DNA of 64,000 nucleotides, taken from a virus. Below are positions 8,562 through 16,790 of the stretch, piece by piece. The stretch spans positions 1 through 64,000 of the IMG/VR virus record IMGVR_UViG_3300020139_000001. One strand, written 5' to 3'. The position numbers and the translations under genes were made by a program. Numbering within the stretch: the first letter of the stretch is position 1; each line of letters begins with the position of its first letter. Below the pieces are notes generated by a model that had not been told where the DNA came from, ran no database searches, and worked only from the letters and a program-made list of their open reading frames with translations.

Positions 8562-8748
8562 ATTTACAGACTTGCTAAAGGCACAATCCGAGTGCTACGG
8601 GCACCGTTGTATTTCACATTAACATTAGCCTACTGCTTGCATTCGTCGCATTAGCAGAGTTTACTAATACATATATTTTTAACTTTGACATAGATCGTTG
8701 TGTTAGCCCCCTTGGAGGTTACAACAATATTTTTTGATGGAGGAGAAT
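8562..8748 (+). other. Intergenic leader with coding-like fragments
   Basis: No intact gene. Two overlapping frames read like protein: KESEAKPAEVVVYVSEFTDLL and, in another frame, a hydrophobic ISLLLAFVALAEF stretch. Neither has a start codon with a ribosome site, so this may be a decayed gene or an indel-affected region. A TTGACA lies at 8685-8690 but lacks a well-placed -10 box, so a promoter for the DNA-metabolism operon here is only suspected. Confidence 0.35.
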
Positions 8749-9351
8749 ATGTCTAGGTCTCTAGAAGCGCGTCTGGAGAGAGCTCTCTCGAAAGGAGACG
8801 AGGAAGTACTACGTATTGTTGAAGGTGCACTTCTTCGTGAGAAGTACGACTTCATTCGCCACTACACCCTACCTGCGATGATAGACAACACGTATGCCCC
8901 TGCGTTCGGATGGTCTGCTGAGTTCAGACGGAAGAATGACTACCTAGAGTTTGTAGATAGTCTGATGGGGGAAGATTGGGCTTACAACACGTTAGTAAAG
9001 TATGTACGAGAGAACATCGAGGATTACACTACTCCAGACGAGATAGAAGAAGCGGAGGGATACTACGATAACGGAGTAACTGGCCTAGCAGAGGAGATCG
9101 TAAGTAAGCTCTCGTTGAAGGAGGTGATCGATATATTGAGTTCGGACCTACATTCTTATGTAAAAAGCCATAGAGACGAGGTTGAGCAGTGGATCGAAAA
9201 GAACTTCGACTATGGTACAATAGTGTACGAAATCGAAGCAACTCTTGAGGAGATGAGTACGGAGGGTATGATAGATATCGTAGAGGCTCATGGATCTCTA
9301 ACAGACTTAGAAGAAGCGTTGAATAGGTTCGAGGAGAAGGAGGAAAAATGA
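8749..9351 (+). CDS. Hypothetical acidic helical protein
   Basis: A 200-residue acidic, helix-rich protein that opens the DNA-metabolism operon. ATG at 8749 is chosen because GGAGGAG lies 3 bases upstream. It contains paired repeats of charged helices (EWIEKNFDYGTIVYEIEATLEEM and similar) but no motif I can name. Its stop overlaps the Rad50 N-terminal gene by ATGA, so it is translated with the recombination genes and may be an accessory protein. Confidence 0.65.
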   Translation: MSRSLEARLERALSKGDEEVLRIVEGALLREKYDFIRHYTLPAMIDNTYAPAFGWSAEFRRKNDYLEFVDSLMGEDWAYNTLVKYVRENIEDYTTPDEIEEAEGYYDNGVTGLAEEIVSKLSLKEVIDILSSDLHSYVKSHRDEVEQWIEKNFDYGTIVYEIEATLEEMSTEGMIDIVEAHGSLTDLEEALNRFEEKEEK

Positions 9352-10355
9352 AGCTAACACTCAAGAACTTCCAATGTCATAGACATTTGTCTCTTGAGTT
9401 AGGGAAGGTCACTGTACTTGTAGGTCCTAGTAATGTAGGTAAAAGTGCGGTGGTACGTGCTCTTGGTTTCCTAACAGGACAACTGTCCGTAGGAGCCAAC
9501 AGACTAGTGACTAGAGGAGAAAAGCAGATGGTTGTCAGTCTCGAGATGGACGAAAAAGTGTATCAGCGAGAGTTCTCACCTTCAGGAATCTCTGTGAAGG
9601 TAGGGGATGTGATCTATCCTAGAATGGGGAACGTCGTACCTGAAGAACTAACGAGACTAGCAACTATACAGGGGCAATTTGATCCTCCATTCCTAATTAC
9701 GGACACTCCAACCAATATCTATAGAAAGGTAAGTGAGGAGCTCGAATTTGAAAAACTCCTCAAGATCATCGAGCTCGTACAGAAAGAGTGTTATCAGTGT
9801 AAACAGAGTCTAGAGTCTCTTCAGTCAAGGGAACAGTATCTTAGAAACAAACTTGCTACACTAGAGCCACTGGTAGATATCTCTAGACGTCTACTAGGCT
9901 TGTATTGTGTTGCACGCTTGTTGCAGTACAAACTAGCTATGCAATTGAGGGAACTGTTAGTTACCTCCCTACTAATCAGACTCTCATACTTATACAAATT
10001 GAGAGCTCGTTTATCACAATGGCAGAAACGAGTGTTGTTATACAGATTGCACATACTACAGCGGATGAGACAACAGAGGAGCATAGTTGAGGTATACAGA
10101 TTGCACATTCTGTGGGAGATGAGGAAGTGGAGAAGCATAGTTGAGGTATACAGATTGTACATACTACAGCGGATGAGGCAGCGGAGGAGTGTAGTTATTC
10201 TATACAAATATGGTGTATTGCGTTCTTTGTACTTTGCTCTTAGAACACAAAGAGTATGGGAGTTAGGTCAACGTTATCTAGCTCTTACGAGATTAGAAAG
10301 ATGTCCCACCTGCGGGCGTCCTCTAAATGAGTCCATTTGCGGAGGACAATCATGA
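9348..10355 (+). CDS. Rad50/SbcC N-terminal half (ATPase lobe plus zinc hook)
   Basis: A 335-residue protein carrying only the first half of a Rad50/gp46-type SMC ATPase. It has a Walker A motif GPSNVGKS (residues 26-33), a Q-loop in ATIQGQFDPPFL, then helical coiled-coil sequence, and ends with a zinc-hook motif CPTCG (Cys319, Cys322). The signature and Walker B motifs are absent; they are encoded separately at 11361-11921. In place of a normal heptad coil it carries three 18-residue tandem repeats at residues 232-285. It overlaps the Mre11 start by ATGA. With Mre11 it would process DNA ends for recombination-dependent replication. The hook position at the very C-terminus makes a deliberate split at the hook likely. 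Confidence 0.85.
   Translation: MKLTLKNFQCHRHLSLELGKVTVLVGPSNVGKSAVVRALGFLTGQLSVGANRLVTRGEKQMVVSLEMDEKVYQREFSPSGISVKVGDVIYPRMGNVVPEELTRLATIQGQFDPPFLITDTPTNIYRKVSEELEFEKLLKIIELVQKECYQCKQSLESLQSREQYLRNKLATLEPLVDISRRLLGLYCVARLLQYKLAMQLRELLVTSLLIRLSYLYKLRARLSQWQKRVLLYRLHILQRMRQQRSIVEVYRLHILWEMRKWRSIVEVYRLYILQRMRQRRSVVILYKYGVLRSLYFALRTQRVWELGQRYLALTRLERCPTCGRPLNESICGGQS
10041..10202 (+). repeat. Three tandem 54-bp repeats in the Rad50 coiled-coil region
   Basis: Three consecutive in-frame 54-bp units encode YRLHILQRMRQQRSIVEV, YRLHILWEMRKWRSIVEV and YRLYILQRMRQRRSVVIL. The unit is 18 residues, not a multiple of seven, and it is strongly basic and aromatic, unlike ordinary Rad50 coil. Confidence 0.9.
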
Positions 10356-11155
10356 AGATAGCATTCATCGGTGATCTCCATATACAGCAACGACCCGTCT
10401 CTAGGATTGAAGAAGATTGGGATGGCGTTATACAGAAGAAACTGACATGGTTAAACAGTCTCGATGTCGAAGCCATAGTCTGTACAGGAGACATCTGCAC
10501 ACAGCGCCCCCTTACGGTATACACACTACTGTATGCAATCAACCACTTGAGAACCTTGCAAAAGCCGTTGTATACGATTGTCGGCAACCACGACTTAGTC
10601 ACCGAGTCAGAGAATATCATCTCACTCATTCCAACGCTGAGACATCTAGATGTTCTTCAAGTGGATGATGTAATCGTTTGGGGAGTTGATTGGGGTAGCA
10701 AGGTCGTACCTGCTGCTATACCTGGAAAGTACAATATTTATGTAATGCATGAACTCGTAGTCCCTTCCGCTGAGTATGAGTATATGGGTGAGTCGGTTAG
10801 GTATCAACCTTCGGCTAGAGACTACGATCTAGTAATTGTTGGCCACTTTCATTTGCCCTTCCGCAGAGGTAACGTGATAAATCCAGGTGTAGTATTCAGA
10901 TGCAGAAGAGACGAGGATATCATCTCTAACGTTGTGATTTTTGATACAGAAACGAAACAAATAGAAGTAACTCCCCTCCCTCAATCAGAGCATCCGTTCG
11001 TCTCTACTACATCTACAGAAAGTACTCTCGATATCGCACATCTTATTCGTTCTCTCACTCAACAACATACTGACGTATTGCAAGGTCTGCTAGATCAAGC
11101 TCCAGAGAGGTTGAGACCTATCTTGGAGGAATTCGTGAACTCATTAAGGAGGTAA
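10352..11155 (+). CDS. Mre11/SbcD nuclease (gp47-like)
   Basis: A 267-residue calcineurin-type metallophosphoesterase, the nuclease partner of Rad50. All five motifs are visible: GDLHI (residues 7-11), TGDICT, GNHD, MHE and GHFHLP. It lacks the long C-terminal extension of cellular Mre11, as in T4 gp47. ATG at 10352 is chosen over an upstream start because GCGGAGGA lies just before it and the preceding stop overlaps it. The gene sits between the two halves of Rad50, an unusual arrangement. Confidence 0.92.
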   Translation: MKIAFIGDLHIQQRPVSRIEEDWDGVIQKKLTWLNSLDVEAIVCTGDICTQRPLTVYTLLYAINHLRTLQKPLYTIVGNHDLVTESENIISLIPTLRHLDVLQVDDVIVWGVDWGSKVVPAAIPGKYNIYVMHELVVPSAEYEYMGESVRYQPSARDYDLVIVGHFHLPFRRGNVINPGVVFRCRRDEDIISNVVIFDTETKQIEVTPLPQSEHPFVSTTSTESTLDIAHLIRSLTQQHTDVLQGLLDQAPERLRPILEEFVNSLRR

Positions 11156-11160
11156 GTGAG

Positions 11161-11358
11161 ATGAGATATTCTATTGACCAGATCAATACCGAAATATCCA
11201 TGATCGAGAAAGAGTTGGCTAGGCTCGGCGTAAAGAACATACAGGAGGAGTTGGAGAAAATACAAGGAACTGTGGATCTGAACGCGCTTAAGGCTGAGAT
11301 AGAGGCACTCGAGGCAGAGTACGAGCGGTTGCAGAAATTGTTTGAGAGAGGAGTATAA
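11161..11358 (+). CDS. Small coiled-coil protein, probable Rad50 coil segment
   Basis: A 65-residue protein that is almost all heptad coiled coil (IEKELARLGVKNIQEELEKI, then LKAEIEALEAEYERLQKLF). AAGGAGGT precedes the ATG. It lies between Mre11 and the Rad50 C-terminal half and ends two bases before that gene. It may supply part of the returning Rad50 coil as a separate subunit; alternatively it is an unrelated coiled-coil accessory protein. Confidence 0.75.
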   Translation: MRYSIDQINTEISMIEKELARLGVKNIQEELEKIQGTVDLNALKAEIEALEAEYERLQKLFERGV

Positions 11359-11360
11359 AG

Positions 11361-11921
11361 ATGACACCTACCGAAGTACTCACTCTATATGAACATTTAC
11401 AAACTTCTCTACAAGAAGTACAGCGCGAGATTGATAAGACAGCACAGAGATGTGCTCTTCTACAAGAGACTCTCGACTACTGCAAAGCGTATCGAGCGAA
11501 GAGAGTAGAGGGGGTGCTCGCACAAGTGGCACAGTTAGTGAACTCTCTACTGGAGGTCATAGATCCTCATCTTAAGTTCTCTGTTGAGGTCAGCACGGAG
11601 AACGCTACCTGCCAGCTGAAGATTACCAAAGAAGGAGAACAGTTTGAGCCCAGATTCGAGTTAGGAGGCGGAGTAATTGACGTTGTGGCAGCTGGGTTGA
11701 GATTAGGATTGTGGAGTATGGGATCGAGAACTCCTCTATTGGTTCTTGATGAGCCATTTAGGTTTCTATCTAGGAATTACAAACCACTCATCGCGTCATT
11801 GCTAGAGGAGATAGTGAAGGAAATGCCTCACGTGTCTATCCTTATGGTAACACACGACCCCGACCTCATTCCGTCGGGCGCTCGTATCTACGACCTTACG
11901 GAGAAGCGATGGACTACGTAG
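11361..11921 (+). CDS. Rad50/SbcC C-terminal half (signature and Walker B lobe)
   Basis: A 186-residue protein with an N-terminal coiled coil (about 1-60), a variant ABC signature region LGGGVIDVVAAGLRLGL at about 101-117, Walker B PLLVLDEPF (Asp130, Glu131) and the H-switch MVTHDPD (His165). These are the C-terminal motifs of Rad50, so ATP hydrolysis requires pairing with the product of 9348-10355. GAGAGGAG precedes the ATG. The end overlaps the sigma-like gene by 13 bases. Confidence 0.87.
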   Translation: MTPTEVLTLYEHLQTSLQEVQREIDKTAQRCALLQETLDYCKAYRAKRVEGVLAQVAQLVNSLLEVIDPHLKFSVEVSTENATCQLKITKEGEQFEPRFELGGGVIDVVAAGLRLGLWSMGSRTPLLVLDEPFRFLSRNYKPLIASLLEEIVKEMPHVSILMVTHDPDLIPSGARIYDLTEKRWTT

Positions 11922-12409
11922 GATTAGCAACAAGAGTAGTGAAACATTTACAAAAAAAGTCTATGTTGTCGCCACTTCAGTTTGATGAGGCAATTGGAGT
12001 GGCTCTACTAGGAATCTCAAAACTGCTATACGAACTAGACTTCCACGAGGGGCCGGACTTTGTATATAGAGCTGTAGCTTGGGCACGTAAGGAGGTGCTC
12101 AACGAGAGACAGAAGCTGCTTGCTCAGAGTAGATCTTCGTACGAGGAATGTCCATTAGAAATACATATTGAGGCGAGTGGTTCGTTGGAAGACGATCCCT
12201 ATATAAGAGTCCTAAGACGAGAGTTGCGAAACCTCGTCCTAAGTAGTGTACTGTTGTCCCCCAAACAAAAGCAACTGTTTGTGTTGTTGGATTTCTTACA
12301 TCCAAAGAGTGACTTCAACGACCTTTGTAAGTTGTTAAAAGTAGAACCTGCTACTTTGAAGAGGTTGTTGGCAGGATTAGAGAAGTATTGCGAAGAGGTG
12401 TTGAAATGA
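11909..12409 (+). CDS. Sigma-70-like RNA polymerase sigma factor
   Basis: A 166-residue protein with the outline of a small sigma factor. Residues about 25-68 (FDEAIGVALLGISKLLYELD, then FVYRAVAWARKEVLNE) match sigma region 2.1-2.2, where the core polymerase is contacted. Residues about 110-160 (LSPKQKQLFVLLDFL, then FNDLCKLLKVEPATLKRLLAGLEK) look like the region 4 helix-turn-helix. It would redirect host RNA polymerase to phage, perhaps late, promoters as T4 gp55 does; that is inference. It is embedded between Rad50-C and the polymerase, with overlaps on both sides. Confidence 0.7.
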   Translation: MDYVGLATRVVKHLQKKSMLSPLQFDEAIGVALLGISKLLYELDFHEGPDFVYRAVAWARKEVLNERQKLLAQSRSSYEECPLEIHIEASGSLEDDPYIRVLRRELRNLVLSSVLLSPKQKQLFVLLDFLHPKSDFNDLCKLLKVEPATLKRLLAGLEKYCEEVLK

Positions 12410-15159
12410 GAAAGGTATTTTGGTTCATCGCTCTCGAGGTACGAGAGCCTCAAGTTGATGTGTATGCTCCACACGAACTTTTCACATATCATCCACATAC
12501 AAAGATCGGAGAAGTCAGCGTGGGTAGACTATTGCTGAACGCATACTTTGGGACACCTATGAGACTACTTACTGCTGTAGACATGCAACATTTACCTTCA
12601 GACATGCCATTCAATATAAAACTCCTGAGTGATACGGTTATTACCCACGTTTTACTTTCGTATAACCCAAATTTAAGTTGGGTTTTGTCGGCTCTACATG
12701 AATCTACGTTTTGGTCTTACGTCCAATGGTGTAAAGCGTTAGTAGACGGTATCTGCTCTGCGTGCTCTCTCCACAAAGAGGACACTTTTGTACCAAGTGA
12801 TGGTGCACTAGAGAATTGTGAACTAGTGATCGTAGGACAGGCGCCTGGAGCGGAAGAGGTGAAGCAAGGCAAACCATTCATAGGCCCTGCGGGCCAGTAC
12901 CTCTTCTCTAGGCTCTCAGAAATCGGAGTGCTCAGAGAGAGTTGCTACATTACTAACACGGTTAAGTGCAGACCTCCTCGTGATGCGGAACCAACGACAG
13001 AACAAGTACAGTCTTGCTCAGTGTTTCTGAAAGTGGAGTTGGCTCAAGTACAAGGACTTAAGGTGGCTGTAGGTAAGGTAGCTACTAGAGCACTCACTTC
13101 ACTAAAGACATTCAGGATTGACGATTACGTAGGAACACAAATAGAAGATGTCTTTGTCTTGAGACATCCAGCTAGCATTCTTCGGAATAGATCGCCTTGG
13201 TTGGAGAGGCAGTTTCGAGAGCACGTACAGAAGTTAAGAGATTTCAAACATGGGTCTCAACAACTAACATTCCCACGAGAGAAACATAAGGTTGTGACTC
13301 GTAAGGAAGATTTAGAAGAGGTATTGGATTGGATCAAACAACAACCATATGTAGCACTCGACATCGAGACTGCAGACAGAAGGATTTATTCCACAGTATT
13401 GACTATCTCTATAGGAACTGACGAGAGAGTGTACACGATTGATGTCGAAGGAGTAGGGGGTATTGAGAAGTGTATTGATGTGTTAAAGGAAGCAGATGGG
13501 AAGATAATCTGCCACAACGCCGAGTTCGATCTAAAGATTCTAAACTACCATACTGGATTGCAGTTGAAGTGTATGTGGGATACTATGTTGGTACAGCACG
13601 TATTGGATGAGGAGTCTGAACTTGGGTTGGGTCATCTAGCCACCCGTTTCTTGAACGCTCCACCATATAAACAGTTGAGTTTCTCGTGGGACGAAGTGTT
13701 CGTAAAGCAACAGAAGACTTCTCTGAGAGAAGCACTTACACCTGAACAGATCGACGAGTTATACTTCTACAACGCTATGGATACTTTTTATACTTATCAT
13801 TTGTTTTTACTACAACAACAGCAGCTCACGCCTGAGAACGGAGAGACATTCTTCAAACGTGTTATGCTTCCTCTCGTGCATGTATTCACCGACAACGTGT
13901 ATGGGATACCGATCGATGCCGCACGAATGATGGAAGTGGAAAAAGAGTTGAATATTCCAGAGGAAGAAGAGAGACTATACCAGATAGTAGGAGCGAGATT
14001 CAACTATAGGTCTACTAGGGAGCTCGAGCAGATACTTCGGACGTGGGGAGTGACGGAGGAGCAAACAGGAAAGACGGAAAGGACTGGAGCAATGTCTCTT
14101 ACCAAAGATGTGCTCAAGTCTCTTACTTCGCATCCTATTGAGAAGGTAAAGGAGCTGTCTACGCAATTGCTCAAAGTGCGAGAGCTGCAGAAGTTGAGGG
14201 ACACATACATCCGACAACTGTCAAAAACACTGTATGTCAACAAGTACACCGGAGTGGTATCTGTCTCTCCTTCGTTCAGATTGCACGCGTCCAAGACCTA
14301 TAGGATCAATACAGAGGAACCCAACATTCACAACATACCCCGAGACTCTGTCATACAGAAACTCATATATGCTCCTCCCAAATATGTTATACTTGGTGCA
14401 GACTTTCAATCAGCAGAGGCGTTCCATGCAGCCAGAGTTACTGGAGAGGAGAAGATTATCGAGTTCGTGTTGAATCCAGAGTTAGACCAGCATCGCTATA
14501 CAGCCTCTAGGATTTATAACATACCGGAGGACCAAGTAACTAAGACTCAACGGACGAACGCAAAGCTCGCATGGTTCTGCTTACAATACGGAGGTACAGA
14601 GTATGCGATCTCTAGAGACTTCGGTTTGACATTGGAGGAAGCAGCACAACTCGTGAAAGGGATCAAGCAAACCTACCCTAGACTGTTCCGAATGATGGAA
14701 GTCTTTGTGCAGAAAGCGAGAACAGAGAGGAGACTCGTTAATCGGTTTGGCGCTATCAGAAGATTTCCTTTGTGGACAAAAGAGTTTGCACAGTCTTTTG
14801 CTAGACAAGCGTTGAACTTCCCTTTCCAATCTGAGGTAGCAATCTATTGTCATCTATCCGCGATCGACTTACATGAAGTGATGAAAGTGGTGGGGCATCT
14901 GAAGTGGCGTATTCTGTTTACTATCCATGATGCGATCTACACTATAGTCAGAGAGGAACTGGCATTGATTGCAGCTGCAGTAATGAAAAAGATTATGGAG
15001 TTGGAGAGGGAAGGAATGTTCCTCCTGTCAGATCCGAAAGTTGGTCCTACTTGGTATGATCTTTCAGACATCAAAGATCCAACATTTCCTCAGCTCCTAG
15101 AGTTGGGGCTCGAACAACTAATTTCTGAGCTTGTGGAACAAGCCCAGAAACTTAAGTAG
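12406..15159 (+). CDS. Uracil-DNA glycosylase (family 4) fused to family A DNA polymerase
   Basis: A 917-residue fusion. After about 110 unassigned residues comes a family-4 uracil-DNA glycosylase: four iron-sulfur cysteines (117, 120, 188, 204), motif VGQAPGAEE (143-151) and RHPAS near 253-257. A DEDDy 3'-5' exonuclease follows (DIET at 319-322, HNAEFD at 370-375, YNAMD at 455-459). The Pol I-type palm and fingers follow: motif A with Asp666 in GADFQSAEAF, motif B R716-K720-F724-Y728 and motif C HDA at 841-843, where most Pol I enzymes have HDE. There is no 5' nuclease. This is the replicative polymerase candidate, with built-in uracil removal. ATG at 12406 overlaps the sigma stop (ATGA) and has GAGGTG before it. 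Confidence 0.93.
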   Translation: MRKVFWFIALEVREPQVDVYAPHELFTYHPHTKIGEVSVGRLLLNAYFGTPMRLLTAVDMQHLPSDMPFNIKLLSDTVITHVLLSYNPNLSWVLSALHESTFWSYVQWCKALVDGICSACSLHKEDTFVPSDGALENCELVIVGQAPGAEEVKQGKPFIGPAGQYLFSRLSEIGVLRESCYITNTVKCRPPRDAEPTTEQVQSCSVFLKVELAQVQGLKVAVGKVATRALTSLKTFRIDDYVGTQIEDVFVLRHPASILRNRSPWLERQFREHVQKLRDFKHGSQQLTFPREKHKVVTRKEDLEEVLDWIKQQPYVALDIETADRRIYSTVLTISIGTDERVYTIDVEGVGGIEKCIDVLKEADGKIICHNAEFDLKILNYHTGLQLKCMWDTMLVQHVLDEESELGLGHLATRFLNAPPYKQLSFSWDEVFVKQQKTSLREALTPEQIDELYFYNAMDTFYTYHLFLLQQQQLTPENGETFFKRVMLPLVHVFTDNVYGIPIDAARMMEVEKELNIPEEEERLYQIVGARFNYRSTRELEQILRTWGVTEEQTGKTERTGAMSLTKDVLKSLTSHPIEKVKELSTQLLKVRELQKLRDTYIRQLSKTLYVNKYTGVVSVSPSFRLHASKTYRINTEEPNIHNIPRDSVIQKLIYAPPKYVILGADFQSAEAFHAARVTGEEKIIEFVLNPELDQHRYTASRIYNIPEDQVTKTQRTNAKLAWFCLQYGGTEYAISRDFGLTLEEAAQLVKGIKQTYPRLFRMMEVFVQKARTERRLVNRFGAIRRFPLWTKEFAQSFARQALNFPFQSEVAIYCHLSAIDLHEVMKVVGHLKWRILFTIHDAIYTIVREELALIAAAVMKKIMELEREGMFLLSDPKVGPTWYDLSDIKDPTFPQLLELGLEQLISELVEQAQKLK

Positions 15160-15168
15160 GAGGTTTGG

Positions 15169-15543
15169 ATGAAGCCTAGGAAGTTGCTAGAGGAGACACA
15201 AAAATTGATCTTGCAAGACCAAAACTTATTCACTCACCTTCGCACAATATTGGCGAGACTGTTGTACGAAGAGTTGGGTCCTCAAGCAAAGCTATCGCCT
15301 ATTGTTGTTGAGAGGATATTGTTTAGGCTAGTAGGTTCGCTAACAAACAACAGGATGGAGGAGCAACTCTACATACCTTTGTGGAAGGCAAAGTTGTGTC
15401 TAAACTGCGATCAAGTGTTCAACTACGTGCCTTCGTTGATGGAAGAGAGATGGAGCAGTCCTATCGTGTGTCCTAGTTGTTGTAGCAATCAAGTAAAGGA
15501 CTTAGCACCTCTCGCACTAAAACAGGAGGAGCCATATGTGTAA
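15169..15543 (+). CDS. Small zinc-ribbon protein
   Basis: A 124-residue protein with a helical N-terminal domain (about 1-75) and a C-terminal zinc ribbon made of CLNC (about 82-85) and CPSC (about 104-107). TAGGAGG precedes the ATG, 9 bases after the polymerase stop. The context among replication genes suggests nucleic-acid or protein binding. No specific family is recognised. Confidence 0.75.
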   Translation: MKPRKLLEETQKLILQDQNLFTHLRTILARLLYEELGPQAKLSPIVVERILFRLVGSLTNNRMEEQLYIPLWKAKLCLNCDQVFNYVPSLMEERWSSPIVCPSCCSNQVKDLAPLALKQEEPYV

Positions 15544-15820
15544 GTATAGGTTTGATCATCTCCAGAAGGAGTTGGCTAAAGCGTGTAACCTTACAAAGGA
15601 CGACGAGGATAAAGCAGAAGAGATTTTCTCGTCGCTAGCTCGTGTTTTTGAACTCCCCCTAGCTAGAGAGGAGGCATACGAGAAAGTCTTAGAGATTGTA
15701 AAAGGAGTGGACCCCCTAGTGCTTAGTTATGTGATTCTTTCCGTGATCGAGAACGGTCTCGAGTTGAAAAAGACATTAGAGGACCTAGCATATCACTCTC
15801 CTCACACTAATGTACATTAA
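15536..15820 (+). CDS. Small helical hypothetical protein
   Basis: A 94-residue helical protein. Its ATG overlaps the zinc-ribbon stop, with AGGAGG at 15524-15529. Charged N-terminal half, hydrophobic helices LVLSYVILSVIENGLEL in the C-terminal half. Function is not recognised. Confidence 0.7.
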   Translation: MCKYRFDHLQKELAKACNLTKDDEDKAEEIFSSLARVFELPLAREEAYEKVLEIVKGVDPLVLSYVILSVIENGLELKKTLEDLAYHSPHTNVH

Positions 15821-15836
15821 GAAACTAGGAGGAACA

Positions 15837-16061
15837 ATGGAAGATGAAAGGCTTGTAGCGATCGCATTTGATTTGATAAACATAGTTCATAGTGCGCCGA
15901 AGCGCTCGATTGCGGTAGCAACTATGCTATCCTATCTCGAGCCCTTATCAGATGAGGAGAGAGCAAGAGTCATACAATACTGTGTACAGGTGCTCTGGAC
16001 TCTCGTAAGAGACCACTTCATCGGATCTTCGTGCTCCAACCGTCATGAGCAAACTCAATAG
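15837..16061 (+). CDS. Small hypothetical protein converging on the MBL gene
   Basis: A 74-residue helical protein. ATG at 15837 is chosen because AGGAGG lies at 15828-15833; a longer frame from 15810 has no ribosome site. Its last 44 bases overlap the 3' end of the opposite-strand metallo-beta-lactamase gene, so the final residues (SSCSNRHEQTQ) are shaped by antisense coding. Function is unknown. Confidence 0.65.
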   Translation: MEDERLVAIAFDLINIVHSAPKRSIAVATMLSYLEPLSDEERARVIQYCVQVLWTLVRDHFIGSSCSNRHEQTQ

Positions 16062-16770
16062 TCAATTGTGGAAAGTCTCTTCGCATCTGTGCAAGCACCG
16101 TGGGTTCCACTTCTGGAGTAGCCCAAGAACCGAAGTGGGTAAAGATCACGCGCTTTACACCTTTCATACGACACCACATCACTTGTTGATACATCGATGC
16201 ATGTCCAACATATCCCACTTCGCTAGTAAATCTCAGGGGATGTCGCACTGTGGCACCATCCCCAATATACAATTGTACGTTCTCTAGTACATCTAACGAA
16301 GGAAGGGCCAAAAGATCGGGAGCATAGACGAGCGTTCTGTTGCTTATCGTGACTTTTGGTGCAATGGTAACGAGCTTAGCATGTCTTACTCGTATTGGAA
16401 CGATTGTGACCTCTTGACTGCCTACTTGTGTAATCAGCTTCTCTGTGGGTACTCTAACGATAGGTGCTGAGAAATCCTTCCCCTGTAACACGTTGCTTAG
16501 TGTGCAACCACCATGATCCGGATGTTCGTGAGTAATGACTACTAGATTAGGATGTGGTTTAAATGTGTCGATCTTGTCCTTCCAGTCTAGTCCACAATCG
16601 AACAGTATTGACTCCCCTTCGTAGATCAACATCATTGCTGAGTGATACTTGTGTTGGGGAGAGGTTATCTTATGATAGCCCTTGGTGCCATAGAAAACTA
16701 ACTTTATCCCACTCATCATCTTTTTGTTCAAGCTTCGTGCTGTCGGCTTCCATTGGAAGTCGAAAAACAC
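16018..16770 (-). CDS. Metallo-beta-lactamase-fold hydrolase
   Basis: A 250-residue MBL-fold enzyme on the strand opposite its neighbours. The metal-binding motif is THEHPDHGG (His81, His83, Asp85, His86); further ligands are expected in VRHAKL, the IGDGATVRHP segment, GHAS and FTHFG. Such enzymes hydrolyse phosphodiester, cyclic nucleotide or related bonds. Some phage MBL proteins (Apyc1) degrade cyclic nucleotides of Pycsar defence, one possible role; substrate cannot be read from sequence. Start is uncertain: GTG at 16770, or ATG at 16719 or 16716, none with a clear ribosome site. It needs its own promoter, which I could not identify. Confidence 0.85.
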   Translation of the reverse strand: MFFDFQWKPTARSLNKKMMSGIKLVFYGTKGYHKITSPQHKYHSAMMLIYEGESILFDCGLDWKDKIDTFKPHPNLVVITHEHPDHGGCTLSNVLQGKDFSAPIVRVPTEKLITQVGSQEVTIVPIRVRHAKLVTIAPKVTISNRTLVYAPDLLALPSLDVLENVQLYIGDGATVRHPLRFTSEVGYVGHASMYQQVMWCRMKGVKRVIFTHFGSWATPEVEPTVLAQMRRDFPQLTIEFAHDGWSTKIR

Positions 16771-16790
16771 TACTTACGGAGGTAAGGAAG

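Noticed and set aside
8685-8713. Strong sigma-70 promoter at TTGACA 8685
   Set aside because: No -10-like hexamer at 16-18 bases; kept only as a suspicion in the leader entry.
9029-9364. 111-residue minus-strand frame
   Set aside because: Ser/Pro/Tyr-rich antisense shadow of the 8749 gene.
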